This document shows positions 1 through 8,107 of a stretch of 8,964 nt of DNA, in pieces. The DNA comes from a bacterium (lineage in GTDB: Bacteria; Nitrospinota_A; UBA7883; JACRGQ01). How positions within the stretch are numbered: the stretch's first letter is position 1; the number at the start of each line of letters is the position of its first letter. The stretch covers positions 1-8,964 of the forward strand of contig JAKAGL010000080.1 in NCBI GenBank assembly GCA_021815535.1. Direction: 5' to 3'. The notes beneath the pieces were generated by a model. It was not told where the DNA came from and ran no database searches. It saw nothing but the letters and a program-made list of their open reading frames with translations. The position numbers and the translations under genes are program-made.

Positions 1-798
1 CGCCGCACCCGGCTGGAAGCGGGCGCGGAGGAAGAGGCCTTCACCGCCGACGACTTCATCCAGCACGAAAAATGCTTCGTCGTCGTCAGCCGTAACGGCT
101 GGATGAAAAGGATGAAGAGCGAGCCGAATGAAGGGCAGCTCCGCTTCAAGGAAGGCGACGCCCTGCTGAAAGTGCTGCCGGCCGATACCGCCGAGCATAT
201 CGGCTTCTTCACCTCCGCCGGCAAGATGTACACCCTCAAGGTCTACGACATCCCCTCCACCACCGGCTTCGGCGATCCGGTGCAGAGCTTCTTCAAGTTC
301 GGCGACGGCGAACGGCTGGTGGCGGTTGATCACTTCGATCACATCAGAAGCGGGGCGGAGCCGAAGGGGGAATATGTGGCGGTGATGGAAAACGGCATGG
401 GGTTGCGGTTCGCGCGCGCCGCCATCGCCGAAACCACCAAGGCGGGGCGCAAATACGCCAACGTGAAGGAAGACAACGCCGTGTTCGACGTGATGCCGGT
501 GGACGGGCAGTACCTTTACACCGCGCACAACGGCGGCAAGGGGCTGCTCTTCCCCGTGGAGGAGGTCCCGCTGCTCACCGGCCCCGGCGCCGGCGTGAAG
601 CTCATCAAGATGGACCCGAAGGACGTTATCATCGCCGCCAAAGTGGTGAACAAGGCCAACACGCTCACGTTCATGTTCGATGGCGGCAAGGACGCGGTGG
701 AAAAAGTGGGCGGCATGGATATGGGGCAGCGGGCGCAGGCCGGGCGCGTATATGGCGGCTCCGGCAAAAAGAAACTGATAGGGGTGGCGCGTGGGTAA
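1..798 (+). CDS. parC: DNA topoisomerase IV subunit A, C-terminal part (5' end outside window)
   Basis: This is the last 265 codons of topoisomerase IV subunit A. The frame is open from base 1 and stops at TAA 796-798. The subunit cuts and religates DNA in the A2B2 enzyme that decatenates daughter chromosomes. The catalytic-tyrosine (breakage-reunion) domain lies upstream of the window. What is visible is the beta-pinwheel DNA-wrapping domain, seen as repeated blade strands: FVVVSRNGWMKRM, IGFFTSAGKMYTL, YVAVMENGMGLRF, YLYTAHNGGKGLLF and LTFMFDGG. ParC is preferred over GyrA for three reasons. The blade linker STTGFGDPVQSFFKF matches the G-x-GEP-type linker of ParC, the tail contains RAQAGR as in alphaproteobacterial ParC, and the partner gene downstream is ParE-like. 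No GyrA-box is visible in this part, but the first blade may lie outside. The tail after RAQAGR is short and basic (GSGKKKLIGVARG). The gene overlaps parE by 8 bases. Confidence 0.88.
   Translation, partial: RRTRLEAGAEEEAFTADDFIQHEKCFVVVSRNGWMKRMKSEPNEGQLRFKEGDALLKVLPADTAEHIGFFTSAGKMYTLKVYDIPSTTGFGDPVQSFFKFGDGERLVAVDHFDHIRSGAEPKGEYVAVMENGMGLRFARAAIAETTKAGRKYANVKEDNAVFDVMPVDGQYLYTAHNGGKGLLFPVEEVPLLTGPGAGVKLIKMDPKDVIIAAKVVNKANTLTFMFDGGKDAVEKVGGMDMGQRAQAGRVYGGSGKKKLIGVARG
780..793 (+). promoter_or_regulatory. Ribosome-binding site and GTG start of parE inside the parC 3' end
   Basis: AGGGG at 780-784 lies 6 bases upstream of GTG 791-793, and parC does not stop until 798. The Shine-Dalgarno site and start codon are therefore inside the parC frame. 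This indicates translational coupling, which suits two subunits needed in equal amounts. No closer in-frame ATG would keep the conserved KYTAEDITVLEGLEPVRVRP N-terminus. Confidence 0.7.
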
Positions 799-2680
799 GT
801 ATACCGCCGAAGACATAACGGTACTGGAAGGGCTGGAACCGGTCCGGGTGCGCCCCGGCATGTACATCGGCGGCACCGACAGCACCGGTATGCATCACCT
901 CGTGTGGGAGGCGGTCGACAACTCGGTGGACGAGGCGATCAACGGCTATGCCACCCACATCGAGATAGAGATCACCGCCGACAACGCGGTGAAGGTCACC
1001 GACGACGGCCGCGGCATACCGGTGGACATGCATCCCAAATTCAAAAAACCGGCGCTCGAGATCATCATGTGCACCCTGCACGCCGGCGGCAAGTTCCACA
1101 ACAAGAACTATTCCTCATCGGGCGGCCTGCACGGCGTGGGCATCAGCGTGGTGAACGCGCTTTCCGAAAAGCTGGAGGTGGAGGTGAAGCGCGACGGCTA
1201 CACCTGGCATCAGGAGTTCAGCCGCGGCGTCCCGAAGACCAAGCTGCGGAAAGGCGAGGCGACGCGCGCGCACGGAACGTCCCAGCACTTTGTCACCGAT
1301 CATGAGATCTTCGGCAAACTGAAGTTCAACTTCAAGACCATCTGCGACCGGGCGGAATCCAAGGCGTTCATCAACAAGGGATTGAAGATCAGCGTCACCG
1401 ACCGCCGCACGAAAGAAACCAAGAGCTATTTCTTCGAGAACGGCATTCTGGACTACATCAACAAGGTGCTCGGCGCGCAGAAAGGGGTGATGCCCGCCCC
1501 GTTCTTCGTCAGCGTCACCTCGCCCATCAAGGTGGAAGCGGCCTTCCAGTGGATCGAAAAAACCGAAAGCCGCATGGAAAGCTACTGCAACAGCATCGCC
1601 ACCGGCGATGGCGGCACGCATGAGGCCGGCCTGCGGAGCGCGCTGGTGAAAACCGTGCGCGACGCGATGGAGCGCAAATTGCCGAAAGGGAAGGCGCTTC
1701 CCATCACCGCCGACGACGTGCGCGAAGGGCTTACCTGCATCCTGAGCGTGCTGGTGGCCCAGCCGCAGTTTCAGGGGCAGACGAAGGACAAACTGAACAA
1801 CGTGGAAGTGGCCGGGCAGGTGGAAAGCGTCGTGCGCCCCGCGTTTGAAAAGTATCTGCTGGAAAACCCCACCGTGGCCGATGCCGTCATCGCCCGCGTT
1901 GAGCTGGCCGCCCGCGCGCGCCTTGCCAGCCGCGCCGCGCGGGAAGAGGTGCACCGCAAGGGGCTGGTGTCGCACCGCCTCACGCTGCCCGGCAAGCTGG
2001 CCGATTGTTCCAGCGCCAGCCCCGCCGAGTGCGAGCTGTTCATCGTGGAAGGGGACAGCGCCGGCGGCAGCAGCAAGCAGGCCCGCGACCGCAAGACGCA
2101 GGCGATCCTGCCGCTGCGCGGAAAAATTTTGAACGTCGAAAGCGCGGCCGACGCCAAGCTGCAGGCGAACGCCGAGATACAGGCGCTGGTGCTCAGCATC
2201 GGCACCGGCATCGGCGCGGGGTTCGACCTGCAAAAACTGCGCTACAACAAGATCATCATCATGACCGACGCCGACGTGGACGGCGCGCACATCAGCGCCC
2301 TGCTGCTCACGTTCTTCTACCGCAACATGAGGCCGCTCATCGATAACGGCCACATATACCTCAGCCAGCCCCCGTTGTACCGCATCACGATGGGCAAGGA
2401 TGAGGTGATCTACGCCGCCGACGACGCCGAGAAGGAAAAGGTGCTGGCGAAGCACAAGAACCGGAAGATCGACGTCTCGCGCTTCAAAGGGCTGGGGGAA
2501 ATGCCGGTGAACGTTTTGAAAGAAACCACCATGGATAAATCAAGGCGCACCCTTCTGCAGGTCATGCTGGTCGACGCGGAAGAGACCGACAAGGCCTTCA
2601 GCGACCTGATGGGGCGCGACGTGCAGGCCCGCTTCAAGTTCATCACCGAGAACGCCGCCGGCTTCGAAGCCGACATCTGA
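791..2680 (+). CDS. parE: DNA topoisomerase IV subunit B (ATPase/TOPRIM)
   Basis: This 629-residue protein is the ATP-hydrolysing subunit of topoisomerase IV, close to the length of E. coli ParE (about 630). The order is a GHKL ATPase domain, a transducer domain and a TOPRIM metal-binding domain. Visible motifs are ExxDN at residues 40-44, DDGRGIP 71-77, the ATP lid SGGLHGVGISVVNALS 110-125, the QTK loop 330-332, EGDSAGG 420-426 and the TOPRIM acidic pair DADVDG 493-498. The C-terminus contains SRFKGLGEMP 563-572 and LMGRDVQARFKFITENA 606-622. GyrB shares many of these motifs. ParE is chosen because the LRGKILNVESAADAKL stretch and the LMGRD...RFxFIxENA ending match alphaproteobacterial-type ParE, and because parC lies directly upstream with an 8-base overlap. 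It starts at GTG and ends at TGA 2678-2680. No frameshift or missing catalytic residue is seen. Confidence 0.9.
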   Translation: MGKYTAEDITVLEGLEPVRVRPGMYIGGTDSTGMHHLVWEAVDNSVDEAINGYATHIEIEITADNAVKVTDDGRGIPVDMHPKFKKPALEIIMCTLHAGGKFHNKNYSSSGGLHGVGISVVNALSEKLEVEVKRDGYTWHQEFSRGVPKTKLRKGEATRAHGTSQHFVTDHEIFGKLKFNFKTICDRAESKAFINKGLKISVTDRRTKETKSYFFENGILDYINKVLGAQKGVMPAPFFVSVTSPIKVEAAFQWIEKTESRMESYCNSIATGDGGTHEAGLRSALVKTVRDAMERKLPKGKALPITADDVREGLTCILSVLVAQPQFQGQTKDKLNNVEVAGQVESVVRPAFEKYLLENPTVADAVIARVELAARARLASRAAREEVHRKGLVSHRLTLPGKLADCSSASPAECELFIVEGDSAGGSSKQARDRKTQAILPLRGKILNVESAADAKLQANAEIQALVLSIGTGIGAGFDLQKLRYNKIIIMTDADVDGAHISALLLTFFYRNMRPLIDNGHIYLSQPPLYRITMGKDEVIYAADDAEKEKVLAKHKNRKIDVSRFKGLGEMPVNVLKETTMDKSRRTLLQVMLVDAEETDKAFSDLMGRDVQARFKFITENAAGFEADI

Positions 2681-2683
2681 AGG

Positions 2684-2712
2684 TGTCATTCCCACGCAAG
2701 CTGGAATCCAAA
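2684..2712. repeat. Degenerate TCATTCCC...GGAATCCA intergenic palindrome
   Basis: The arms ATTCCCAC (2688-2695) and GCTGGAAT (2700-2707) enclose a GCAA tetraloop (2696-2699). The outer five pairs match, two inner positions mismatch, and a C-G pair closes the loop. From memory, this resembles a worn copy of a palindrome (TCATTCCCGCGAAAGCGGGA followed by ATCCA) common between genes in many proteobacterial genomes. It sits just after the parE stop in the 90-base gap between convergent parE and secA. It could act as a weak bidirectional transcript end, but there is no following T-run on either strand. Nothing else is recognisable in 2713-2770. Confidence 0.55.
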
Positions 2713-2770
2713 TCATTAACGAATGAAATTTTATGAGGGGCTGGTAACGGGCTGAGAAAAGGGCGCGGCC

Positions 2771-5437
2771 TTACTGGCCGGCGCCGTGGCACTTCTTGTA
2801 TTTTTTCCCGCTGCCGCAGGGGCACGGGTCGTTGCGGCCGACTTTGTCATGGTCGCGTTTCACCGTATGCGGTTCTTCCGCCGGTGCGCCGTGGGTGGCG
2901 ACCATCCTGGGGACCGGCCGGTGCTGCACCAACGGTTCTTCTTTCCGTTCCTCGGCCACCTGAACGCGGAACAGAACGCCGGTCACTTCGCGGCGGAAAC
3001 GGTCGATCATGTCACCGAAGAGTTCGTGCCCTTCTTTTTTGTATTCGCTGAGGGGGTCTTTCTGTGCATACCCGCGGAAATTGATCCCTTCCTTCAGGTG
3101 ATCCATGATCAACAGGTGGTCTTTCCACTGCTGGTCGATCACGTTCAGCATGATGTACTGCTTCAGCTCCTGATAGCGTTCCGCGCCGATCTCGGCTTCC
3201 TTCGCGTTGTAAAGGTTCTCGATCTCCTTTTCGATGGCGTTGAGCACCTCTTCGGGCAGCATGATGTCCCACGCCAGCGCCTCGTGGCCGATCTTGAGGT
3301 ATTTCCCTTTTTCGATCTCCACCGCCATGCCGAAGTGGGTGGTGAGGCGCGTTTTCAGCCCATCCAGATCCCATTCTTCGGGGTGGGCTTTTTCGTTCAT
3401 CGTCTCGGCAATGAATTCCTCGGCGGTCTGGTCGGCCAGATCCAGCAGCGCTTCCCGCAGGTCGGCTCCGTCCAGTATCAGGCGGCGCTGGCCGTAGATG
3501 GTTTCGCGCTGCTTGTTCATCACGTCGTCGTATTCCAGCAGGTGTTTGCGGATGTCGAAGTTATGCCCTTCCACCCGTTTCTGGGCGTTTTCGATGGCGC
3601 GGCTTACCATGTTGTGCACGATCGGCTCGCCTTTTTCCATGCCCAGCTTTTCCATGATATTGGAAAGCCGTTCCGAGCCGAATATGCGCATCAGGTCGTC
3701 TTCCATCGAGAGGTAGAACCGGCTTTCGCCCGGATCGCCCTGGCGGCCTGAACGGCCGCGCAGCTGGTTGTCGATGCGGCGGCTTTCGTGCCGCTCGGTG
3801 CCGATGATCTTCAGCCCCCCCGCGGCGAGCACGTCCTCGCGCTCGGCGGTGCACGATGCGGTCAATTCGGCCAGCCGTTCGGCCCAGCCCTCGGATTCTT
3901 CGGTCAGCCCTTCGGATTTGGCGAGCATTTCGGGATTGCCCCCCAGCACGATGTCGGTACCGCGGCCGGCCATGTTGGTGGCGATGGTCACCCACGCCTT
4001 GCGCCCTGCCTGCGCCACGATATCGGCTTCGCGTTCGTGCTGCTTGGCGTTGAGCACGTTGTGCTTGACCCCCTTGCGCTTGAGCATGGTGGAAAGCTTC
4101 TCGGACTTTTCGATGGAAATGGTCCCCACCAGCACCGGTTGCCCCTTTTCGTGGGTCGCCACGATCTCGTCGATGATGGCGTCGTATTTCTCTTCCGCGG
4201 TGCGGTAGACCAGGTCCGGCTGGTCGATGCGCACCATCTGGCGGTTGGGCGGGATGCAGATGACTTCCAGCTTGTAGATGTTCTCAAATTCGGCCGCTTC
4301 GGTATCGGCGGTGCCGGTCATGCCGGCCAACTTGGTATACAGACGGAAGTAGTTCTGGAAGGTGATGGTGGCCAGCGTCTGGTTCTCGTTCTCGATCTTC
4401 ACCCCTTCTTTGGCTTCCAGCGCCTGGTGTAATCCGTCGCTGTAGCGGCGGCCGGGCATCAGGCGGCCCGTAAATTCGTCCACGATGAGCACTTCGCCGT
4501 CTTTCACCACATAATCCACGTCGCGCTGGAATACGACATGCGCCTTCATCGCCTGGTTGAGGTGATGCAACGTCTCGACGTTGTGCGGGTCGTACAGGTT
4601 GTCCACTTTCAGGGCTTCTTCGGCGGCGGCCACCCCTTCTTCGGTGAGGGTGACGGTGCGCGCCTTTTCATCGTGGGTGTAATAGACGTCTTTTTTCAGC
4701 AACCGCGGGATGACTGTATCCACGGTGGCGTATTTATCGGTGCTTTCCTCCGCCGGCCCGGAGATGATGAGCGGCGTGCGCGCCTCGTCGATGAGGATGG
4801 AGTCCACTTCGTCCACCAGGGCGAAATGAAGGTTGCGTTGGACGCACTGTGAGGCGCTGAACTTCATGTTGTCGCGCAGATAATCGAAGCCGAATTCGTT
4901 ATTCGTGCCGTACGTGATGTCGCTGTTATAGGCCGCCTGGCGCTGGGCGTCGTTCAGGCCGTGCTGGATGACCCCCACGCTGAGGCCGAGGAAATTGTAC
5001 AGCCTGCCCATCCATTGCGAGTCGCGGCGGGCGAGGTAATCGTTCACGGTGATAAGGTGCGCCCCTTTGCCCGGCAGTGCATTGAGGTAGATCGGCAGGG
5101 TGGCGACCAGCGTTTTTCCTTCGCCGGTCTTCATTTCGGCGATCTTTCCCTCGTGCAGCACAATGCCGCCGACGAGCTGCACGTCGAAATGACGCATGTT
5201 CAGTACCCGCTTGCCCGCCTCGCGCACCACGGCGAACGCTTCGGGAAGCAGGTCATCCACCGTTTCGCCGTCGGCGATCCGCCGGCGGAATTCGCCGGTC
5301 TTCCCGCGCAGCTGTTCATCGGAAAGCGCCTGCAAAGAAGGTTCCAAACCGTTGATCTCTGCGACGATTTCCCGTATCCGGGAAATCTCGCGGTCGTTGC
5401 GGCTGCCAAATATTTTCTTTACCAGGGTTCCAAACAT
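2771..5437 (-). CDS. secA: Preprotein translocase ATPase SecA
   Basis: This 888-residue protein (E. coli SecA has 901) is the motor ATPase that pushes unfolded preproteins through SecYEG. It works at the cytoplasmic face of the inner membrane. Nucleotide-binding domain 1 has Walker A MKTGEGKT at residues 102-109 and the Walker B/DEAD-type segment DEVDSILIDEAR at 209-220. The preprotein cross-linking region follows (about 225-375). Nucleotide-binding domain 2 contains TNMAGRGTDIVLGGNPE (487-503) and, further on, RRIDNQLRGRSGRQGDPGES. The helical scaffold includes HLLEYDDVMNKQR and QQWKDHLLIMDHLKEGINFR. The C-terminus is a zinc knuckle with C872, C874, C883 and H884, the usual SecB- and lipid-binding tail. 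ATG at 5437 gives the standard MFGTLVKKIFGSRNDR start, although no clear Shine-Dalgarno precedes it. The gene is convergent with parE and divergent from the cupin gene. No secM-like gene lies upstream. Confidence 0.97.
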   Translation of the reverse strand: MFGTLVKKIFGSRNDREISRIREIVAEINGLEPSLQALSDEQLRGKTGEFRRRIADGETVDDLLPEAFAVVREAGKRVLNMRHFDVQLVGGIVLHEGKIAEMKTGEGKTLVATLPIYLNALPGKGAHLITVNDYLARRDSQWMGRLYNFLGLSVGVIQHGLNDAQRQAAYNSDITYGTNNEFGFDYLRDNMKFSASQCVQRNLHFALVDEVDSILIDEARTPLIISGPAEESTDKYATVDTVIPRLLKKDVYYTHDEKARTVTLTEEGVAAAEEALKVDNLYDPHNVETLHHLNQAMKAHVVFQRDVDYVVKDGEVLIVDEFTGRLMPGRRYSDGLHQALEAKEGVKIENENQTLATITFQNYFRLYTKLAGMTGTADTEAAEFENIYKLEVICIPPNRQMVRIDQPDLVYRTAEEKYDAIIDEIVATHEKGQPVLVGTISIEKSEKLSTMLKRKGVKHNVLNAKQHEREADIVAQAGRKAWVTIATNMAGRGTDIVLGGNPEMLAKSEGLTEESEGWAERLAELTASCTAEREDVLAAGGLKIIGTERHESRRIDNQLRGRSGRQGDPGESRFYLSMEDDLMRIFGSERLSNIMEKLGMEKGEPIVHNMVSRAIENAQKRVEGHNFDIRKHLLEYDDVMNKQRETIYGQRRLILDGADLREALLDLADQTAEEFIAETMNEKAHPEEWDLDGLKTRLTTHFGMAVEIEKGKYLKIGHEALAWDIMLPEEVLNAIEKEIENLYNAKEAEIGAERYQELKQYIMLNVIDQQWKDHLLIMDHLKEGINFRGYAQKDPLSEYKKEGHELFGDMIDRFRREVTGVLFRVQVAEERKEEPLVQHRPVPRMVATHGAPAEEPHTVKRDHDKVGRNDPCPCGSGKKYKKCHGAGQ

Positions 5438-5481
5438 GGCGGCTATTATATATGCACACTCTTTGTGTTTGGAAAGAAATA
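5438..5481. promoter_or_regulatory. AT-rich divergent gap with a possible secA -10 box
   Basis: The 44 bases between the secA and cupin starts are AT-rich compared with everything around them. On the - strand, a perfect TATAAT occupies 5445-5450, with only 7 bases before the secA ATG. If used, it would give a nearly leaderless mRNA, which would fit the missing Shine-Dalgarno. The -35 side is weak: at 17-18 base spacing the best hexamers are TCCAAA and TTCCAA. No convincing + strand promoter for the cupin gene is visible. Confidence 0.35.
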
Positions 5482-5484
5482 ATG
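5471..5484 (+). promoter_or_regulatory. Ribosome-binding site choosing the cupin start
   Basis: GGAAAG at 5471-5476 stands 5 bases upstream of ATG 5482-5484. An earlier in-frame ATG at 5452 has no purine-rich site before it and would add ten residues with no cupin character, so 5482 is preferred. Confidence 0.55.
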
Positions 5485-5874
5485 CCGAAAAAAAAGATCA
5501 ATACAATACAAGCGCGTGTTTTCAAAGATGACCGCGGAATGGTGGTTTTCCCGGCGTCGGCAACGCTGGGGCTCCGTCTCAAGGCCGGGAATCTCAAGGA
5601 TTTCCATATCGCAACCCTGAAGCCGGGGGCGGTGCGCGGCAACCATGCCCACCCGCACCATGACGAATACCTCATCTGCATCGGGGATGGCGCCGCCGTG
5701 GTCGTTCGGCAGGACGGACGCAACAGAACGCTCCGCCCGCGGAATGCCGCCGTCAAAATCCCCAAAGGAATGCCGCATGCGGTGGCGAACCGGGGCCGGA
5801 GCGACATTACGGTGGCCTGTTTTTACGGGCCATCCCCCCGGCGGCTGACCCGCCGCCGCGAAGAAATCCTATGA
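5482..5874 (+). CDS. Small single-domain cupin protein
   Basis: This 130-residue protein (140 if ATG 5452 is used) is made of one cupin beta-barrel. Cupin motif 1 reads GAVRGNHAHPHHDEYLICIG, with the HxH pair and the Glu that normally bind a metal. Motif 2 is IPKGMPHAVAN, with the last metal-binding His. The opening FKDDRGMVVFPA plus RGNHAH resembles small cupins related to sugar-nucleotide isomerases and dTDP-sugar epimerase-like proteins, but the substrate cannot be read from sequence. There is no signal peptide or membrane segment. The N-terminus (MPKKK) and C-terminus (PSPRRLTRRREE) are strongly basic. Its TGA overlaps the RSH ATG (ATGA at 5871-5874), so the two are probably one operon. 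The fold is secure; the function is unknown. Confidence 0.8.
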   Translation: MPKKKINTIQARVFKDDRGMVVFPASATLGLRLKAGNLKDFHIATLKPGAVRGNHAHPHHDEYLICIGDGAAVVVRQDGRNRTLRPRNAAVKIPKGMPHAVANRGRSDITVACFYGPSPRRLTRRREEIL

Positions 5875-8051
5875 TGCAGCCACTGCGGGCGATACACCTT
5901 GAGGAGATCATAGAAGCCGTCCGCGAATACCAGCCGGATGCCGAGGTGGACAAGATTCTGGGCGCCTATGCGTTCGCCTCGGCGGCGCACAAGGGGCAGG
6001 TGCGCCTCTCCGGCGAACCGTACATGAGCCACCCGATGCAGGTGGCGTTCATCCTCACCAAAATGAAGATGGATCCCGCCGCGATCGCCGCCGCCCTGAT
6101 GCACGACACCCTGGAGGATACCGAGGCCGATCCCGCCCAGATACGTTCGATCTTCGGCGAGGAGATTCTGCTGATGGTGGAGGGGCTGACCAAACTCAGC
6201 CGCCTCACCTTCGCCAGCAAGGAGGAATCGCAGGCCGAGAACGTGCGCAAGATGATCCTGGCCATGAGCAAGGACCTGCGCGTGGTTCTCATCAAGCTGG
6301 CCGACCGGCTTCATAACATGCGGACGCTCGATTTCCTTCCCCCGCAGAAACAGAAATTCATTTCCCAGGAGACGATGGATATCTACGCCCCGCTGGCCAA
6401 CCGCCTGGGCCTGCATTGGATCAAGGTGGAGTTGGAGAACATCGCCTTCAAATTCCTTCTGCCGTTCGAGTACAAACGGATCGAGGGGCTGATGAAAGAG
6501 CGGCAGGAGGAGCTGGATAAATTCATCGCCAGCCTCAGCGCCCAAACGCGCGAACTGATGCTGATGGAAAAGATCGTAGGGCAGGTGTCGTGGCGCTTCA
6601 AGCATTTTTACGGCATTTACCGCAAGATGACCGAGCAAAACCTGGATTTCGACCAGATATACGACCTCATCGGCGTGCGGATCATCACGAACAGCCTGCT
6701 CGACTGTTATAAGGTGCTGGGGCTTATCCACACGAAGTGGAAGCCGATCCCCGGCAAGTTCAAGGATTATATCGCGCTGCCAAAGGAGAACATGTACCAG
6801 AGCATACACACCACCGTGCTCACCCAAACCGGCCGGCGCGTGGAATTCCAGATACGCTCGGCCCAGATGCACCGCAACAGCGAAGACGGCGTGGCGGCCC
6901 ACTTCCGTTACAAAGAGGGGAAACGCCCCGCCTCGAAGGATGACGAAAATTTCATCTGGGTGAAGCGTCTGCTGGACCTGGGGCTCAGCGTCGACAATTC
7001 CGAAGAATTCATCGACACGCTCAAGATGGACCTCTTCCCGAACGAGGTCTATGTGTTCACGCCCAAGCAGGAGGTGAAAGCCCTGCCCGCCGGCGCCACC
7101 CCGCTTGATTTTGCCTATAGCATACACACCCAGTTGGGAAACCACTTCCTCGGCGCGTTGGTCAACGGCAAGCCGGTGCCGCCCGATTGCCAACTGCACA
7201 ACGGCGATGTGGTGGAGGTGCTCACTTCCAACGAGCAGCACCCGGTGCGCGATTGGCTCAAGATCGCCGTCACCTCGCACGGGCGCTCTAAAATAAAGTC
7301 GTATTTGCGCAATGCCCAAAAGGTGGAATCGCTCCGGCTGGGGAACGAGATCGTGGAAAACGAACTGCGCCGCCACGGGCTGGACCTGAAAGAATATTGG
7401 ACGAAAGAGACAATGGAATCCGCCGCCGTGGCCCTTGGCTTTAAGAATGCCGAGGTGATGCTCGACCGGGTTGGCATATCATCGCTGTCGGCCTACTCGG
7501 TGTTGCACAAGCTGTTGCCCGCCGAAAAGTGGCGCGAGGTGGAGAACCGCCGCAAGAACTATCTTGCCAGCGTGACGGAAAACCTGGGGGTGCGCGTGGG
7601 CGACATCCACGATATGTTGATCCGCTTCGCCGGCTGCTGCAACCCCGTGCCGGGCGACCCGATATTGGGGTACATCTCGGCCGGTCACGGGCTGGTGATC
7701 CACGCCAAAAGCTGCCCCTCGCTTAAATCGCTGGAGGCCGATCCCGAACGGCTGGTGGAGGCGCGGTGGGAGACGGCCGCGAAAAAACAGCTGCGCCCGG
7801 TGCGCATCCTTATCAAAAGCCGCAACCGTCCCGGCATTTTGGCGCGGGTCTCGGCCGCCATCGCCGGCTGCGAAGCGAATATCGCATCCGCCACCGTCAC
7901 CGCCACCAGCGCGATGGAAGGTGATCTGGATCTGACGGTGGAGATAGAGGACCTCAATCACCTGCAAAGGATATTGGAAACAGTGCGCGGCCTCGATGGC
8001 ATCCGCAGCGTCGAACGCATTATGGACGCCCGTCGCGCCGACCGCCGCTGA
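5871..8051 (+). CDS. Bifunctional (p)ppGpp synthetase/hydrolase, RelA/SpoT family
   Basis: This 726-residue, full-length long RSH enzyme makes and degrades the stringent-response alarmone (p)ppGpp. The N-terminal HD hydrolase looks active, with H54 in SHP, HDTLEDT 78-84 and KLADRLHNMRTL 142-153. The synthetase domain carries RFKHFYGIYRKM 242-253, YDLIGVRII 264-272, KFKDY 296-300, MYQSIHTTV 308-316, EFQIRS 325-330 and VAAHFRYKEG 341-350. KFKD is the basic RXKD-type motif of bifunctional Rel/SpoT enzymes, not the acidic EXDD motif of synthetase-only RelA. A TGS domain spans about 386-450, the conserved Cys/His module AGCCNPVPGDPILGY lies at 587-601 with H611 and C615, and an ACT domain covers about 642-720. 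ATG 5871 overlaps the cupin stop; ATG 5874 is equally possible. Either spoT or rel would be a reasonable name. No other RSH gene is seen here. Confidence 0.93.
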   Translation: MMQPLRAIHLEEIIEAVREYQPDAEVDKILGAYAFASAAHKGQVRLSGEPYMSHPMQVAFILTKMKMDPAAIAAALMHDTLEDTEADPAQIRSIFGEEILLMVEGLTKLSRLTFASKEESQAENVRKMILAMSKDLRVVLIKLADRLHNMRTLDFLPPQKQKFISQETMDIYAPLANRLGLHWIKVELENIAFKFLLPFEYKRIEGLMKERQEELDKFIASLSAQTRELMLMEKIVGQVSWRFKHFYGIYRKMTEQNLDFDQIYDLIGVRIITNSLLDCYKVLGLIHTKWKPIPGKFKDYIALPKENMYQSIHTTVLTQTGRRVEFQIRSAQMHRNSEDGVAAHFRYKEGKRPASKDDENFIWVKRLLDLGLSVDNSEEFIDTLKMDLFPNEVYVFTPKQEVKALPAGATPLDFAYSIHTQLGNHFLGALVNGKPVPPDCQLHNGDVVEVLTSNEQHPVRDWLKIAVTSHGRSKIKSYLRNAQKVESLRLGNEIVENELRRHGLDLKEYWTKETMESAAVALGFKNAEVMLDRVGISSLSAYSVLHKLLPAEKWREVENRRKNYLASVTENLGVRVGDIHDMLIRFAGCCNPVPGDPILGYISAGHGLVIHAKSCPSLKSLEADPERLVEARWETAAKKQLRPVRILIKSRNRPGILARVSAAIAGCEANIASATVTATSAMEGDLDLTVEIEDLNHLQRILETVRGLDGIRSVERIMDARRADRR

Positions 8052-8107
8052 TTTTTCCCCCGGCGGCGCTGGGCGTTCCTGCCCGCGCTGGCGCATCGCG
8101 CCAAGAG

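Noticed and set aside
1115..2455. Long open frame (446 codons) on the - strand opposite parE
   Set aside because: It is low-complexity, rich in His, Ala, Gly and Arg, with no recognisable motif. It mirrors the GC-rich codons of parE, whose motifs are complete.
791..2680. Calling this pair gyrA/gyrB
   Set aside because: The ParC-type tail (RAQAGR), the ParE-type C-terminus and the direct parC-parE overlap favour topoisomerase IV, though the ATPase motifs alone would not decide.
2741..2757. GGCTGGTAACGGGCTG as a secA terminator
   Set aside because: It is an imperfect direct repeat, not an inverted one, so it cannot form a useful hairpin.
2786..3751. 321-codon open frame on the + strand opposite secA
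   Set aside because: It is Phe/Val/His-rich antisense of secA codons, with no motif or ribosome site.
5823..7376. 517-codon open frame on the - strand opposite the RSH gene
   Set aside because: It has the same shadow signature (His/Val/Leu-rich, no domain), and the + strand carries a full RSH domain series.
8042..8084. GC-rich inverted repeats at the RSH stop as an intrinsic terminator
   Set aside because: The stems are 4-6 bp, the loops are 6-14 bases, and no T-run follows the 3' arm.
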